64,000 bases of DNA, taken from positions 3,844,001 through 3,908,000 of the forward strand of contig NZ_CP085224.1 of assembly GCF_044803115.1 (NCBI RefSeq), written 5' to 3'. The notes beneath the pieces are model-generated. The model had not been told where the DNA came from. It saw only the letters and a program-made list of their open reading frames with translations, and made no database searches. Positions 6,915-16,968 of this stretch are shown one piece after another. The number at the start of each line of letters is the position of its first letter. Positions within the stretch are counted from its first letter, which is position 1. The translations under genes were made by a program, and so were the position numbers. This DNA comes from Caenispirillum salinarum_A. GTDB taxonomy: Bacteria > Pseudomonadota > Alphaproteobacteria > Rhodospirillales > Rhodospirillaceae.

Positions 6915-7847
6915 TCAACGCCGCTGGTGCAGCACCGCCCCCTCCGGCGCATGATCCTGCAACAGCCGGCCGAGCAGCGCCACGTCGCGCTGGCGCGCGG
7001 CCGCCGGTCGCCAGACCAGCGCCACCGTCCGGGCAGGGCGCGAGACGGTCAGGTCGCGCACGATCACGCCGCGCGCCGCCCCGGCCTCCACCGGCACGGC
7101 GGAACGTGGCAGCAGCGTCACCCCAAGGCCGTTGGCGACCATCTGCACCAGGGTGTTGAGGCTGGTGGCCTGGAAGCTTTCGTTGCCGGCCGGGCGGCGG
7201 GTGAGCGCGCAGGCCTGCAGGCTGTGCTCGCGCAGGCAGTGACCGTCCTCCAGCATCAGCACTTCCTCGGCCGCCAGCGCGTCCTCGGGCACACGGTCGA
7301 GCGCCTCGAAGGCGTGGCCGGCCGGGGCGGCGACAACCACGTCCTCGTCCCACAGTGCCAGGGTGCGCATCTCGCCCACGTCGTAGGGCAGCGCCAGCAG
7401 CGCCACGTCCAGCCGCCCCTCGGCCAGCAGGTCCAGAAGCCGCGCCGTCTGGTCCTCGCGCAGGAACAGCTTGAGGTCGGGATAGGCCTCGCGCACCGCC
7501 GGCAGGGCCTGGGGCAGCACATAGGGGCCGATGGTGGGGATGACGCCCAGGCGCAACGGGCCGCTCAAGGGGTCGGCGGCGGCGGCGGCGCTGTCCACCA
7601 GGGCCTCGGCGTCGGCCAGCAGGCGGCGGGCGCGGGCGACGATCTCCTCCCCCAGCGGCGTGACCACCACCTGGCGCTTGGTGCGGCGCTCCAGCAGTTG
7701 CACGCGCAACAGCGCCTCAAGCTCCTGGATGCCGGCGGACAGGGTGGACTGGGTGACGGCGCAGCTTTCCGCCGCCCGCCCGAAGTGCAGGTTGTCAGCC
7801 ACCGCCACAAGGTAGCGGAGCTGGCGCAGAGTCGGCAGCGTCTTCAT
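6915..7847 (-). CDS. oxyR: hydrogen peroxide-responsive LysR-type regulator OxyR
   Basis: A 310-residue LysR-type regulator. The helix-turn-helix is at the N-terminus (PTLRQLRYLVAVADNLHFG, then RAAESCAVTQSTLSAGIQEL). The effector domain carries the OxyR signature LEDGHCLREHSLQAC, whose two cysteines correspond to the redox pair C199/C208 of the E. coli protein that forms a disulfide with H2O2. NTLVQMVANGLGVTLLP is also typical. The gene is divergent from dps, a classic OxyR target, with a 147-base shared promoter region. Confidence 0.93.
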   Translation of the reverse strand: MKTLPTLRQLRYLVAVADNLHFGRAAESCAVTQSTLSAGIQELEALLRVQLLERRTKRQVVVTPLGEEIVARARRLLADAEALVDSAAAAADPLSGPLRLGVIPTIGPYVLPQALPAVREAYPDLKLFLREDQTARLLDLLAEGRLDVALLALPYDVGEMRTLALWDEDVVVAAPAGHAFEALDRVPEDALAAEEVLMLEDGHCLREHSLQACALTRRPAGNESFQATSLNTLVQMVANGLGVTLLPRSAVPVEAGAARGVIVRDLTVSRPARTVALVWRPAAARQRDVALLGRLLQDHAPEGAVLHQRR

Positions 7848-7994
7848 GCAATCCTTTTGCGGATAAATCGATCAATAACGCCCTGCATATCAATTGGCGC
7901 GATAGCACGCCAGCGCCTAGGATGCTCATATCGGTAGCGCGGCGCCGGGGCGCCGTTCAGTTCGACTGTTTTTTTGAGAGAGGGGATTTTCATC
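7848..7994. promoter_or_regulatory. divergent oxyR-dps promoter region
   Basis: A plausible dps promoter has TTGGCG at 7894-7899 and TAGGAT at 7918-7923 with an 18-base spacer. Upstream of it lie AT-rich spaced ATA/GATA elements (GATAAATCGATCAATA at 7862-7877 with an ATCGAT palindrome, CATATCAAT at about 7886, GATAG at 7901-7905). They sit where OxyR would bind to control both genes, but they match the E. coli ATAG-type consensus only loosely. The dps ribosome binding site is GAGAGAGGGGA at 7976-7986. Confidence 0.45.
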
Positions 7995-8462
7995 ATGGAT
8001 ATCGACATCGGCATCTCCAAGGACCAGCGCCAGGCCATCGCCGACGGCCTGTCGCGCCTGCTGGCCGACACCTACACACTGTACCTCAAGACCCACAACT
8101 TCCACTGGAACGTCACGGGTCCGCAGTTCAACACGCTGCACACCATGTTCGAGCAGCAGTACACCGAGCTGTCGACGGCGGTCGACGAGATCGCCGAGCG
8201 CATCCGGGCGCTGGGGTTCCCGGCGCCGGGCAGCTACAAGCAGTTCGCCGCGCTGACGCGCATCCAGGAAGAGGACGGCGTGCCCTCGGCCACCGACATG
8301 ATCAAGGCGCTGGCCAAGGACCAGGAAGCAGTGGTCCGCACCGCGCGCGAGGTCTTTCCGGCCGCCGACGAGGCCAACGACGAGCCGACCGCCGACCTGC
8401 TGACCCAGCGCATGCAGATCCACGAGAAAACCGCGTGGATGCTGCGCGCCATGCTGGGCTGA
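7995..8462 (+). CDS. dps: Dps-family DNA-protection / ferritin-like protein
   Basis: A 155-residue protein. THNFHWNVTGPQFNTLH (H37, H49) and DEIAERIRALG (D64, E68) supply the inter-subunit ferroxidase ligands typical of Dps. The protein assembles as a 12-mer that oxidises and stores iron, consuming H2O2, and in some species coats DNA. The N-terminus is short and not very basic, so direct DNA binding is uncertain. ATG 7995 is chosen over an upstream TTG because the purine-rich site at 7976-7986 lies just before it. Control by the divergent oxyR is expected. A strong hairpin follows at 8480-8510. Confidence 0.93.
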   Translation: MDIDIGISKDQRQAIADGLSRLLADTYTLYLKTHNFHWNVTGPQFNTLHTMFEQQYTELSTAVDEIAERIRALGFPAPGSYKQFAALTRIQEEDGVPSATDMIKALAKDQEAVVRTAREVFPAADEANDEPTADLLTQRMQIHEKTAWMLRAMLG

Positions 8463-8479
8463 GACGCCGCTGACACGAA

Positions 8480-8510
8480 GACGCCCGGAGCAGCGGCTGC
8501 TCCGGGCGTC
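8480..8510. terminator. hairpin terminator between dps and convergent chemoreceptor gene
   Basis: A perfect 14-bp stem GACGCCCGGAGCAG/CTGCTCCGGGCGTC with a 3-base loop. It lies between two convergent genes. There is no long T run on either side, so it may be a Rho-assisted or weak bidirectional terminator. Confidence 0.6.
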
Positions 8511-8538
8511 CGTCGTCTCTGTGTCGGAGAAGGCGTCC

Positions 8539-10245
8539 TCAGGCCGCCCGGACCTGCGCGATGAACTTCTCGACTTCCGCGCTGAGGACGGTCGACTGCT
8601 CGCTCAACGAGCTTGCGGCGTCCAGCACGTCATGCGCCGTGGAGCCCGCATCTCCGGCCGCCTGCGTCACGCCGGTGATGTTGGAGGAAACCTCCTGGGT
8701 GCCCTGGGCCGCTTCCTCGACGTTGCGGGCGATCTCGCGGGTGGCGGCGTTCTGTTCTTCCACGGCGGAGGCGATGGCGGACGAAATCTCGTTCACCCGG
8801 CTGATCGTCTGCGTGATGGCGTCGATCGCGTGCACGGCGTCCTTGGTGGCGTGCTGCACTTCGCCGATCTGCCTGCTGATGTCTTCCGTCGCGCGCGCCG
8901 TCTGGTTGGCGAGGCTCTTGACCTCGTTTGCGACCACGGCGAAGCCCTTGCCCGCGTCGCCTGCACGCGCCGCCTCGATGGTGGCGTTCAACGCGAGCAG
9001 GTTGGTCTGCGAGGCGATATCTGTGATCATCGTGACCACCTCGCCGATCTTTTCGGCGGACCGCGCCAGGCCCTGGACCAGTTCCTTGTTGTGGTGGGCT
9101 TCCTCCGTCGCGCGGGCCGATACGGTAGCCGCCTCGGCCACCTGGCGGCCGATCTCGTCGATGGACGCCGCGAGTTCCTCGGAGGCGGAGGCAACCGTCT
9201 GAACGTTCGCCGAAGCCTGTTCCGAGGCGGCGGCCACGGCGGTCGCCTGGCGGCTGGCTTCCTCGGCGACCGAGGACATGGACTGCGCCGACGCCTTCAT
9301 CTGCACGGCCGCGCTGCCCACGTTGGTCACCACGCCCTTGACGCTGCGCTCGAAGGAGTCGGCCATGCGGTTCAGGGCGGCCTTCTGCTCGGCCTCCGCC
9401 CGTTCCTCGCGGGCCTTGGCTTCCTCCTCCAGTTCGCGCTCGCGGATGATGTTGCGGCGGAACTGTTCCATGGTGTCGGCGATCTGGCCGATTTCGTCCT
9501 TGCGCCCGACGCCATAGATGTCCAGCTCAGTCTCGCCCTGTGACAGCTTCTTGAGGCCCTCGACCGCGCGCTTGATGGGTTTGGAAACGCCGAAGGTGGC
9601 GAGGCTCCAGCCAAGCGCAAGTCCGCCGGCCACGCCGATGCCGGCGACGCTCATCATCGTCAGGGCCGCGGTTTCGCTCGTACCCGTGGCACGGGTGGCG
9701 ATCTCCTCGCCCTTGCTGGTCGTGTAGTCGGTGTAGGCGCGGACCGCCTGCTCAAGCTTCTCCGCCTCCAGACGGCTCTTGCGGGCCTCCTCGCGGAGCC
9801 TCGCCTGCGCGCCGCTCATGGTGACCGCGCCGCCGATTTCCTGGGCCAGCTGAACGGTGACCGCCATCTCGGAGGCATAGGTTTCATAGGCGCGCTCGAT
9901 GTCCGCGATCAGGCGCGTCTGCTCCGGACCGGCGGTTTCCTTAATCTTCTCCAGGTCGGAGGAAAGGGAGGCTTCCACCTCGTCCATCTGCTGCTTGACC
10001 ACCTGGATATTTTCCGGCGAGGGGTCCAGGGCGATGCGGAACTCGCCCCGGTTCAGCTTGATGACCTCGCGCGCCAGACGCGCGCCCGCCGTGGACTCGT
10101 TGCCCGCCAGCGCGATCTCGTTGGAGGCCTCGGACACATCCGACACTGCGGAAATGCCCGTGACGCTGACGGCGGCGGTGACGCCGGAGAGGATGACGAC
10201 GAGCGCGATCAGCTTGGCCGCCATGGGGATGTCGGTGAACTTCAT
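8539..10245 (-). CDS. methyl-accepting chemotaxis protein
   Basis: A 568-residue transmembrane receptor. There is a first membrane segment at about residues 8-32 (MAAKLIALVVILSGVTAAVS) and a roughly 150-residue helical periplasmic sensor domain that looks like a four-helix bundle. A second segment lies at about 190-215, followed by HAMP and the cytoplasmic signalling domain with the conserved hairpin tip (IASQTNLLALNATIEAARAG, then GFAVVANEVKSLA). It signals through CheA/CheW to the flagellar motor; the ligand cannot be told. No C-terminal CheR-tethering pentapeptide is seen (the end is FIAQVRAA). The start is set at MKFTDIPM rather than the far upstream ATG, which lies inside the neighbouring terminator. 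No other chemotaxis gene is adjacent. Confidence 0.93.
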   Translation of the reverse strand: MKFTDIPMAAKLIALVVILSGVTAAVSVTGISAVSDVSEASNEIALAGNESTAGARLAREVIKLNRGEFRIALDPSPENIQVVKQQMDEVEASLSSDLEKIKETAGPEQTRLIADIERAYETYASEMAVTVQLAQEIGGAVTMSGAQARLREEARKSRLEAEKLEQAVRAYTDYTTSKGEEIATRATGTSETAALTMMSVAGIGVAGGLALGWSLATFGVSKPIKRAVEGLKKLSQGETELDIYGVGRKDEIGQIADTMEQFRRNIIRERELEEEAKAREERAEAEQKAALNRMADSFERSVKGVVTNVGSAAVQMKASAQSMSSVAEEASRQATAVAAASEQASANVQTVASASEELAASIDEIGRQVAEAATVSARATEEAHHNKELVQGLARSAEKIGEVVTMITDIASQTNLLALNATIEAARAGDAGKGFAVVANEVKSLANQTARATEDISRQIGEVQHATKDAVHAIDAITQTISRVNEISSAIASAVEEQNAATREIARNVEEAAQGTQEVSSNITGVTQAAGDAGSTAHDVLDAASSLSEQSTVLSAEVEKFIAQVRAA

Positions 10246-10457
10246 GACGGGATCCGATCGAAAGAAGTAGAATAACTGAAAGCCTACGCCATGCGGCGCA
10301 GGGCGGATCACGTCGTTTCTGCGATACAGACATTCCGAGAATGAACGGCCGGAAGTGACCAGCGTCAAGGACTGCACCGGGAAGCGTCCGCCAAGCATGA
10401 CGTCCACGGCCTCACCGCCACCACGAAGGTGACACCCGTTCTCTGGGCGCCACAGCA

Positions 10458-10494
10458 AAACCGCCCAGATCATACACCTTGATCTGGGCGGTTT
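10458..10494 (-). terminator. intrinsic terminator of the multihaem cytochrome gene
   Basis: A 15-bp perfect stem (10458-10472 with 10480-10494) and a 7-base loop. On the minus strand the stem ends in TTTT. It lies 50 bases after the cytochrome stop. The rest of the gap 10246-10543 holds the leader of the chemoreceptor gene and no visible gene. Confidence 0.8.
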
Positions 10495-10543
10495 ATTTCG
10501 ACACGCCCGCTCACGCGATCATGTCCGGGGCGATGGCCGCCCG

Positions 10544-13500
10544 TCACTTGGCGATGGGCGTCGCCCCGCTGTCGGCGATGGCGAGCTTCCAGCCCTCCGC
10601 TTCCGTGCCGTCCAGGTTCAGGTGGCCGGACAGGAAGTACAGGCGGTCGCGGTCCGCGCCCTTGGCGGTGCAGAAGCGGTCCTGCAGGTAGAAGGGCGGC
10701 GTCGCCTGGTAGTACAGGCGGGCGCGCACCGTGTCCGGCGTGCCCTTAACCTCGCTCAGGTCCACCCTGTAGACGAGACTGTCGCCGCCGCCCGAGACGT
10801 AGTCCGGGTCATCGCCGACCGCCGTCGCGCCGGTGTCGTGGGCCATGTCTTCCTGTGCCCCCAGGGCCTTGGCGATCTCGATGCGATCCTTCAGCGGCAG
10901 GGTGCCGTGGGGCATCAGGCGGTTGTCCTTCACTTCGGCGCAGATGGACAGGAACGACGTCGTCAACTGGCCTTCGGGCGCAGCACCCTCGCCGCACTTG
11001 AAGTCGGTGGAGCCGTCGGTGGGCGGGGTGCTCACCAGCTCCTGGTAGACCTGCACCTGGTTCTGGGCGGTGATGGTCTGGTAATGCGGCTGGTGGATGC
11101 GCTTTCCCGGCTCGATGCGGGCCGTGCAGCTGTCATCCCACCACATTTCGCCGGGCAGCACGGAGCCGTCGGCGTCCAGCAGGCGGCCCGTGGCATCGGT
11201 GCGGCCCGAGGCCCAGATGACGTCGCCCAGCGGGTCCAGCACCTCGAAGGTCAGGAAGGCGCGGCGGAAGCCGACCCCCGACGGGAACTTGTGGCCCACC
11301 TTGTTGAGCACCGAGACAGAGGCCGTCAGCGTGTTGCCGTCGATCTCCGCGGCGCCCACCGTCACCTCGGCCACGTCGTTGGCGGCCTGGTCGAGCATCT
11401 GCTGTTCGGTAAACAGCAGCGGGTCGACGCCCTTGCTGGTCAGCATGGGGTCCTGGGTGCGGATGCCCAGCACGTCGGGGAACTGCTGCGCCATCTTCAC
11501 CAGGAAGATGTTCAGCCCCACCAGCGTGTGCCGCGCGAAGCCCTCGCGCTCCGGCAGATCGATCTCGTCGGGGGTCTTGGTGAACTCCGCCTGCGGGAAA
11601 TTGGTGTATTCCTGGATGCTGGCGATCTTGCTGACGGTGGGCGTGCCGTCGGGCTCGGTGCTCGGCATGTGGCAGTCCTGGCAGCTTTCCTGCCGCTCGC
11701 CGGCGCCGTGGGGCAGCGGGCCGTCGACGCCGGTGCCGGTGCGGTAGGCGCTGAATGCCCACTCGGGGTAGGTCAGCTGTTCGTAGATGTAACCGACCGG
11801 CTTGCCCTCGTGCAGGACCGGCAGGTGAACGGTGTGGCAGGTGCCGCAGGTCTCGGACTCGCCCAGGGTGTGGGAGTACTTGGGCGTGATGCCCAGTGCC
11901 GCTTCCATGGGCGCGGTCTTCGGGTCCTTGAAGGGGCCGTAAACCTCGTCCGGCGCACTGACCATGTAGGACCCCGTGAAGGTCTTGGCGAAGCCGCTTT
12001 CGTTGGGGTTCAGGAACTCCTGGCGGGCTTCCACGCAGTTGTTCTGCGGCTGGTCCTTGACGGCGGCCTCGGCCTCCTCGCCCAGCACCATGCGGTGGCA
12101 GGCCATGCACGAGATGCCGTCGCGCGCCAGCCCGCCGTAGTTGGCGGCCAGCGCCTCGGGCGTGCCGGGCGTCGTGCCGAGCGGAATGGCGTTGGCCATG
12201 TCGCGGCGGAAGGTGCCGCAGTCGCCGTCGTCGTTGGACACGCTCTGGTCGATGCCGTACTGCCGCTGGCCCATGAAGCCGTGGCAGCCGAGGCAGGTGT
12301 TCTCCACCACGCCGGCGGCGTCGGGGTGGAACGTCTGCGACTCGCTGGCGAGCTGGCTGAAGAAGATCGGGTCACGCCCCGCCAGGCCCATGGGGCTGGT
12401 GCGCCAGGTGGCGTAGGGGGAATGGTTCCACAGCTTGTCGGTGGCCGGGTCGATCCTGGTCATGTCGAACTGAAGGCCCGTGCTGCCCGCGTCGTGGCAG
12501 CCGGCGCACTGGTCGGACGTGATGAACTCGCCATGGGCCGTCGGCGTGCCGGCGGGCATCCAGACGTTGTCGTAGGTCTCCGACGGCATCTCGATGCCGG
12601 CCAGCGTGTCCCAGGTGGGCTTGCCGCCGCCCATGCCGTTGGGGAAGGCGGCGTTGAAGGCCGCCGTGTAGGCGACATGCGGCTGGCCCAGGCGGGGCGC
12701 GTCGTCGCCCGGCAGGACGACCTGCGCGTGGTGGGCCATGGCCGAAGTCCTGGGCGCGTCGTCCTGGGTGAGGAAGACCAGCGGCCGGCCCTTTTCGCCC
12801 TGCATGTTCCTGGTCGACGTGAACGTCATGTTGTCACGCGCGGATGCATGGCAGTTCACGCAGTACTGGCCGAAGCCCATGTAGGGGGAACGGTTGCTGT
12901 CGTTGCTGGCCGGGTAGTCGTTGTCCCATCCGCTCCAGCCGAACCAGCCCCAGAACCAGCCGTCCTGCGAGGCATCTGCGTCGCGCACCATGATGGCGGC
13001 GCCGCTCGACGGCAGCAGGTAATCCGGGTCGACGTCGGCGCAGCGCGACGCCGGGGCGGGGTACATCTCCTTGACCATGATCGCGCCGTCGGGGACGGGC
13101 GTCTTGTCGGTGGAACGGTCTTCCTCGGCCGGGGTGCGGTTCTTGCGCGCCCACTCGGCCATGTCCGGCGAGTACCAGATGACCACGGGACTGTGCGTCC
13201 CGTAGTCCTGGCCCGTCCAGGTGCCGTCGTCATGCCGGCTGATGTAGGGGCCGGTGTCGCGCACCCATTTGTCGCGCACCCAGCCGTTGGCGGTATCGCG
13301 GTGGCAGAAGGCGCGGAAGAAGCTGTTCAGCGTGTCCTCGTATTCTTCCAGCGGCAGGCCCGACGGGTCCTGCACCTTCGGCAGCAGCGACGCGCAGAGC
13401 GCCGGGTCGGTGGGCACCAGCTTCACCGTCTGCCTGGCCTCGCACCGGCCGACGGTGTCGGCGGCAGCGCGCGCGGCCTCCCCCGACGATGCCAGCAAAG

Positions 13501-13552
13501 CGGCAAGCGTCAGCGCGCCGGCAACTCCGGCGCGCAGTTTATGCGCGATCAT
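10544..13552 (-). CDS. large secreted six-haem cytochrome c with P460-like N-terminal region
   Basis: A 1002-residue protein with a Sec signal peptide (about residues 1-30, ending GEAARA). It has six CxxCH haem-binding sites: CVNCH, CAGCH, CLGCH, CMACH, CGTCH and CQDCH. The first about 250 residues, with VPDGAIMVKEMYPAP, GWFWGWFGWSG and then YCVNCHAS, resemble the cytochrome P460 type of fold ending in its haem site; this is a visual comparison. The middle carries the other five haems, and the last about 300 residues look like a beta-rich domain without haem. It should act in the periplasm in electron transfer or small-molecule oxidation; the substrate is unknown. ATG 13552 is chosen because AAAGGGGGA precedes it; the ATG 69 bases upstream has no such site. 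It stands alone, divergent from the acyl-CoA ligase gene. Confidence 0.85.
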   Translation of the reverse strand: MIAHKLRAGVAGALTLAALLASSGEAARAAADTVGRCEARQTVKLVPTDPALCASLLPKVQDPSGLPLEEYEDTLNSFFRAFCHRDTANGWVRDKWVRDTGPYISRHDDGTWTGQDYGTHSPVVIWYSPDMAEWARKNRTPAEEDRSTDKTPVPDGAIMVKEMYPAPASRCADVDPDYLLPSSGAAIMVRDADASQDGWFWGWFGWSGWDNDYPASNDSNRSPYMGFGQYCVNCHASARDNMTFTSTRNMQGEKGRPLVFLTQDDAPRTSAMAHHAQVVLPGDDAPRLGQPHVAYTAAFNAAFPNGMGGGKPTWDTLAGIEMPSETYDNVWMPAGTPTAHGEFITSDQCAGCHDAGSTGLQFDMTRIDPATDKLWNHSPYATWRTSPMGLAGRDPIFFSQLASESQTFHPDAAGVVENTCLGCHGFMGQRQYGIDQSVSNDDGDCGTFRRDMANAIPLGTTPGTPEALAANYGGLARDGISCMACHRMVLGEEAEAAVKDQPQNNCVEARQEFLNPNESGFAKTFTGSYMVSAPDEVYGPFKDPKTAPMEAALGITPKYSHTLGESETCGTCHTVHLPVLHEGKPVGYIYEQLTYPEWAFSAYRTGTGVDGPLPHGAGERQESCQDCHMPSTEPDGTPTVSKIASIQEYTNFPQAEFTKTPDEIDLPEREGFARHTLVGLNIFLVKMAQQFPDVLGIRTQDPMLTSKGVDPLLFTEQQMLDQAANDVAEVTVGAAEIDGNTLTASVSVLNKVGHKFPSGVGFRRAFLTFEVLDPLGDVIWASGRTDATGRLLDADGSVLPGEMWWDDSCTARIEPGKRIHQPHYQTITAQNQVQVYQELVSTPPTDGSTDFKCGEGAAPEGQLTTSFLSICAEVKDNRLMPHGTLPLKDRIEIAKALGAQEDMAHDTGATAVGDDPDYVSGGGDSLVYRVDLSEVKGTPDTVRARLYYQATPPFYLQDRFCTAKGADRDRLYFLSGHLNLDGTEAEGWKLAIADSGATPIAK

Positions 13553-13739
13553 GACGTATCCCCCTTTGGTAAATCCCCCATAACGGGAATACGGTACAGG
13601 ATTCGCCTTTCTAAAGTCCACCAGCGCCGGCCGGCCTTCTTGCCGAGGTTGACGAAAAGCCCACGGGCGCGCTCAATTAATGCCCTCAACCGGCCGCTAA
13701 GGGCCGGCGCGAACGTGTTTTTCTAAGGGAGAGCCATCC

Positions 13740-15398
<1,659 letters not shown>

Positions 15399-15404
15399 TG
15401 TTCT

Positions 15405-15440
15405 GCGGCGGGCCGGGCGAATGTCCGCCCGGCCCGCCGC
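15405..15440. terminator. hairpin terminator between ligase and GST genes
   Basis: A perfect 15-bp GC-rich stem (15405-15419 with 15426-15440) and a 6-base loop, placed between convergent genes. There is no T run, so it is likely a bidirectional structural stop. Confidence 0.55.
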
Positions 15441-15449
15441 CGCCCTGCC

Positions 15450-16133
15450 CTACTTCTGGCCGAAGAGAATCTTGCGGCTTTCCTCGCTGGTGATGGGGTT
15501 CTGCTCGCGCAGTTCCTCGCCCAGCGCCTTGCCCTTCTGCACGGCGGGGCGGGCGCCGACGCGCTCGAACCAGGCCTTCAGGTTGGGGAAGTCGTTCAGG
15601 TCCTGGCCCTGGTTCTTGTGCGGCAGCACCCACGGCCAGGCCGCCATGTCGGCGATGGAGTACTCGTCGGCCAGGTATTCCCGCCCCTCCAGCCGCCGGT
15701 TCATGACGCCGTAAAGACGGGCCACCTCGTTGGTGTAGCGGTCGATGCCGTACTGCACCGTTTCCGGCGCGTAGTTGCGGAAGTGGTGCGCCTGCCCCGC
15801 CATGGGGCCCAGCCCGCCGATCTGCCAGAACAGCCATTCGTTGACCGCCACGCGCCGGCGGACGTCGGTCGGCAGGAACCGGCCCTCGCGCTCGGCCAGG
15901 TACTGCATGATCGCGCCCGACTCGAACACGCTGACGGGCGCGCCGCCGTCCTTGGGCTGGGTGTCGACGATGGCGGGCATGCGGTTGTTGGGGCTGATCT
16001 TCAGGAATTCAGGCGCGAACTGCTCTCCCTTGGTGATGTTCACCGGATGCACCGTGTAGGGCAGCCCCAACTCCTCCAGCAGGATGGAGATCTTCCAGCC
16101 GTTGGGCGTCGGCCAGTAGTACAGCTCGATCAT
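15450..16133 (-). CDS. glutathione S-transferase, YfcG/Ure2-like (second copy)
   Basis: A 227-residue protein starting MIELYYWPTPNGWKISILLE, a close relative of the GST at 6230-6853 (same TPNG motif, HPVNITKGEQFAPEFLKISP, FESGAIMQYLAE). The C-terminal helical domain is present (YSIADMAAWPWVLP). It is predicted to be a cytoplasmic glutathione-dependent disulfide reductase. AAGGAG lies 7-8 bases before the ATG. A 16-bp perfect palindrome at 16152-16167 lies directly upstream and may be its operator. Confidence 0.9.
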   Translation of the reverse strand: MIELYYWPTPNGWKISILLEELGLPYTVHPVNITKGEQFAPEFLKISPNNRMPAIVDTQPKDGGAPVSVFESGAIMQYLAEREGRFLPTDVRRRVAVNEWLFWQIGGLGPMAGQAHHFRNYAPETVQYGIDRYTNEVARLYGVMNRRLEGREYLADEYSIADMAAWPWVLPHKNQGQDLNDFPNLKAWFERVGARPAVQKGKALGEELREQNPITSEESRKILFGQK

Positions 16134-16151
16134 GGGTCGCTCCTTGAATTC

Positions 16152-16167
16152 CGGACCATATGGTCCG
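16152..16167. promoter_or_regulatory. 16-bp perfect palindrome upstream of the second GST gene
   Basis: CGGACCATATGGTCCG is self-complementary over all 16 bases and begins 19 bases before the GST start codon, overlapping where the promoter or leader would be. Its size and symmetry fit an operator for a dimeric regulator such as a MarR, TetR or PadR protein; the PadR-like gene next door is one candidate binder. A restriction-like chance palindrome cannot be excluded. Confidence 0.45.
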
Positions 16168-16218
16168 CCCCATGTGGGGGATCGGACAGGGAGCGTCCAG
16201 GGCCATTGCGGCGGCGCG

Positions 16219-16875
16219 TCAGCCGGACGCCGCCGCCCCTTCCAGCGGTCCGGACAGGGTGAACAGGTCGCGCACCCGGGCGCACAGGTCGCGCTCCGCC
16301 TCCAGCCGCCGGGCCCGTTCGCGCGACCAAAGCCCCAGCAGCGGCAGGCCGCCGCAGAAGCGTTCCGCCTCCGCCCGCCGGCGGTCGAGCACCGTTCCGT
16401 AGGCCGCCGCCAGAGCATCGGCGCGGGCGGCGCGGTCCTCGGGCGGCAGGCGGTCGAGCAGGCACAGGCGCAACGACAGCACAACCCGCGTCACGGGGTC
16501 GACGGGCGCCGGCTCGGGTGCCGTCAGCAGACAGTCCAGGGCGTCGCGGCCGGCGCGGGTGACGAACAGGCGGCCCTCCGGCGCGGCCTCCACGAGATCG
16601 GCCTCGACCAGAGCCTCGGCGGAACGCTCCAGCAGCCCCTCGGGCGCACGCCACTCGCCCGCGGCCACATGGGCGAGCACCGCCGTCGCCTCCGCCACCG
16701 TCGCCCCGCCCGGCCCCGCCGCCAGGCCGAGCAGCGCCAGACAGGCGGCCTCCCGTGCCCGGCAGGCGCTGACCGGCGTGGCGACACTTGCCGGGCTGCG
16801 CATCATGGTTCCGCCGACGAACGCCTCCGGACCCGTCTCGCGGCCGGTGCGGATGTCGTGAACAGTTCCCGTCAT
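16219..16875 (-). CDS. PadR-like winged-helix regulator (tentative)
   Basis: A 218-residue protein. Residues about 45-120 read like a winged helix (ACLALLGLAAGPGGATVAEA, ending LVEAAPEGRLFVTRAGRDAL). The C-terminal part resembles the helical dimerisation domain of PadR proteins (SLRLCLLDRLPPEDRAARAD, then RRRAEAERFCGG). The call rests on this architecture only. ATG 16875 is chosen because GGGAGA lies 7 bases upstream. A Fur-like box sits about 50 bases upstream in the divergent promoter. In E. coli a Fur-controlled PadR protein, YqjI, regulates a ferric reductase, which makes an iron-related role worth considering here. Confidence 0.5.
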   Translation of the reverse strand: MTGTVHDIRTGRETGPEAFVGGTMMRSPASVATPVSACRAREAACLALLGLAAGPGGATVAEATAVLAHVAAGEWRAPEGLLERSAEALVEADLVEAAPEGRLFVTRAGRDALDCLLTAPEPAPVDPVTRVVLSLRLCLLDRLPPEDRAARADALAAAYGTVLDRRRAEAERFCGGLPLLGLWSRERARRLEAERDLCARVRDLFTLSGPLEGAAASG

Positions 16876-16924
16876 CGATTGTCTCCCGTCAATCAATCCA
16901 TCATCATCCCGCCAAGACGGTATT

Positions 16925-16943
16925 GCAAATCGTTCTCATTTTC
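16925..16943. promoter_or_regulatory. Fur-box-like site in a divergent promoter
   Basis: GCAAATCGTTCTCATTTTC matches the classic 19-bp Fur consensus at 12 of 19 positions, with the right half TCATTnTC well kept. It lies between the PadR-like gene (start 16875, minus) and the channel gene (start 16969, plus), so it could control either or both in response to iron. Confidence 0.5.
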
Positions 16944-16968
16944 AACAGGTGATGTGTGACGGCAACGG

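Noticed and set aside
10622..13726. A 1034-residue open frame on the plus strand, opposite the cytochrome gene
   Set aside because: It is an antisense shadow created by GC-rich codon bias. The minus strand carries the signal peptide, haem motifs, ribosome binding site and terminator.
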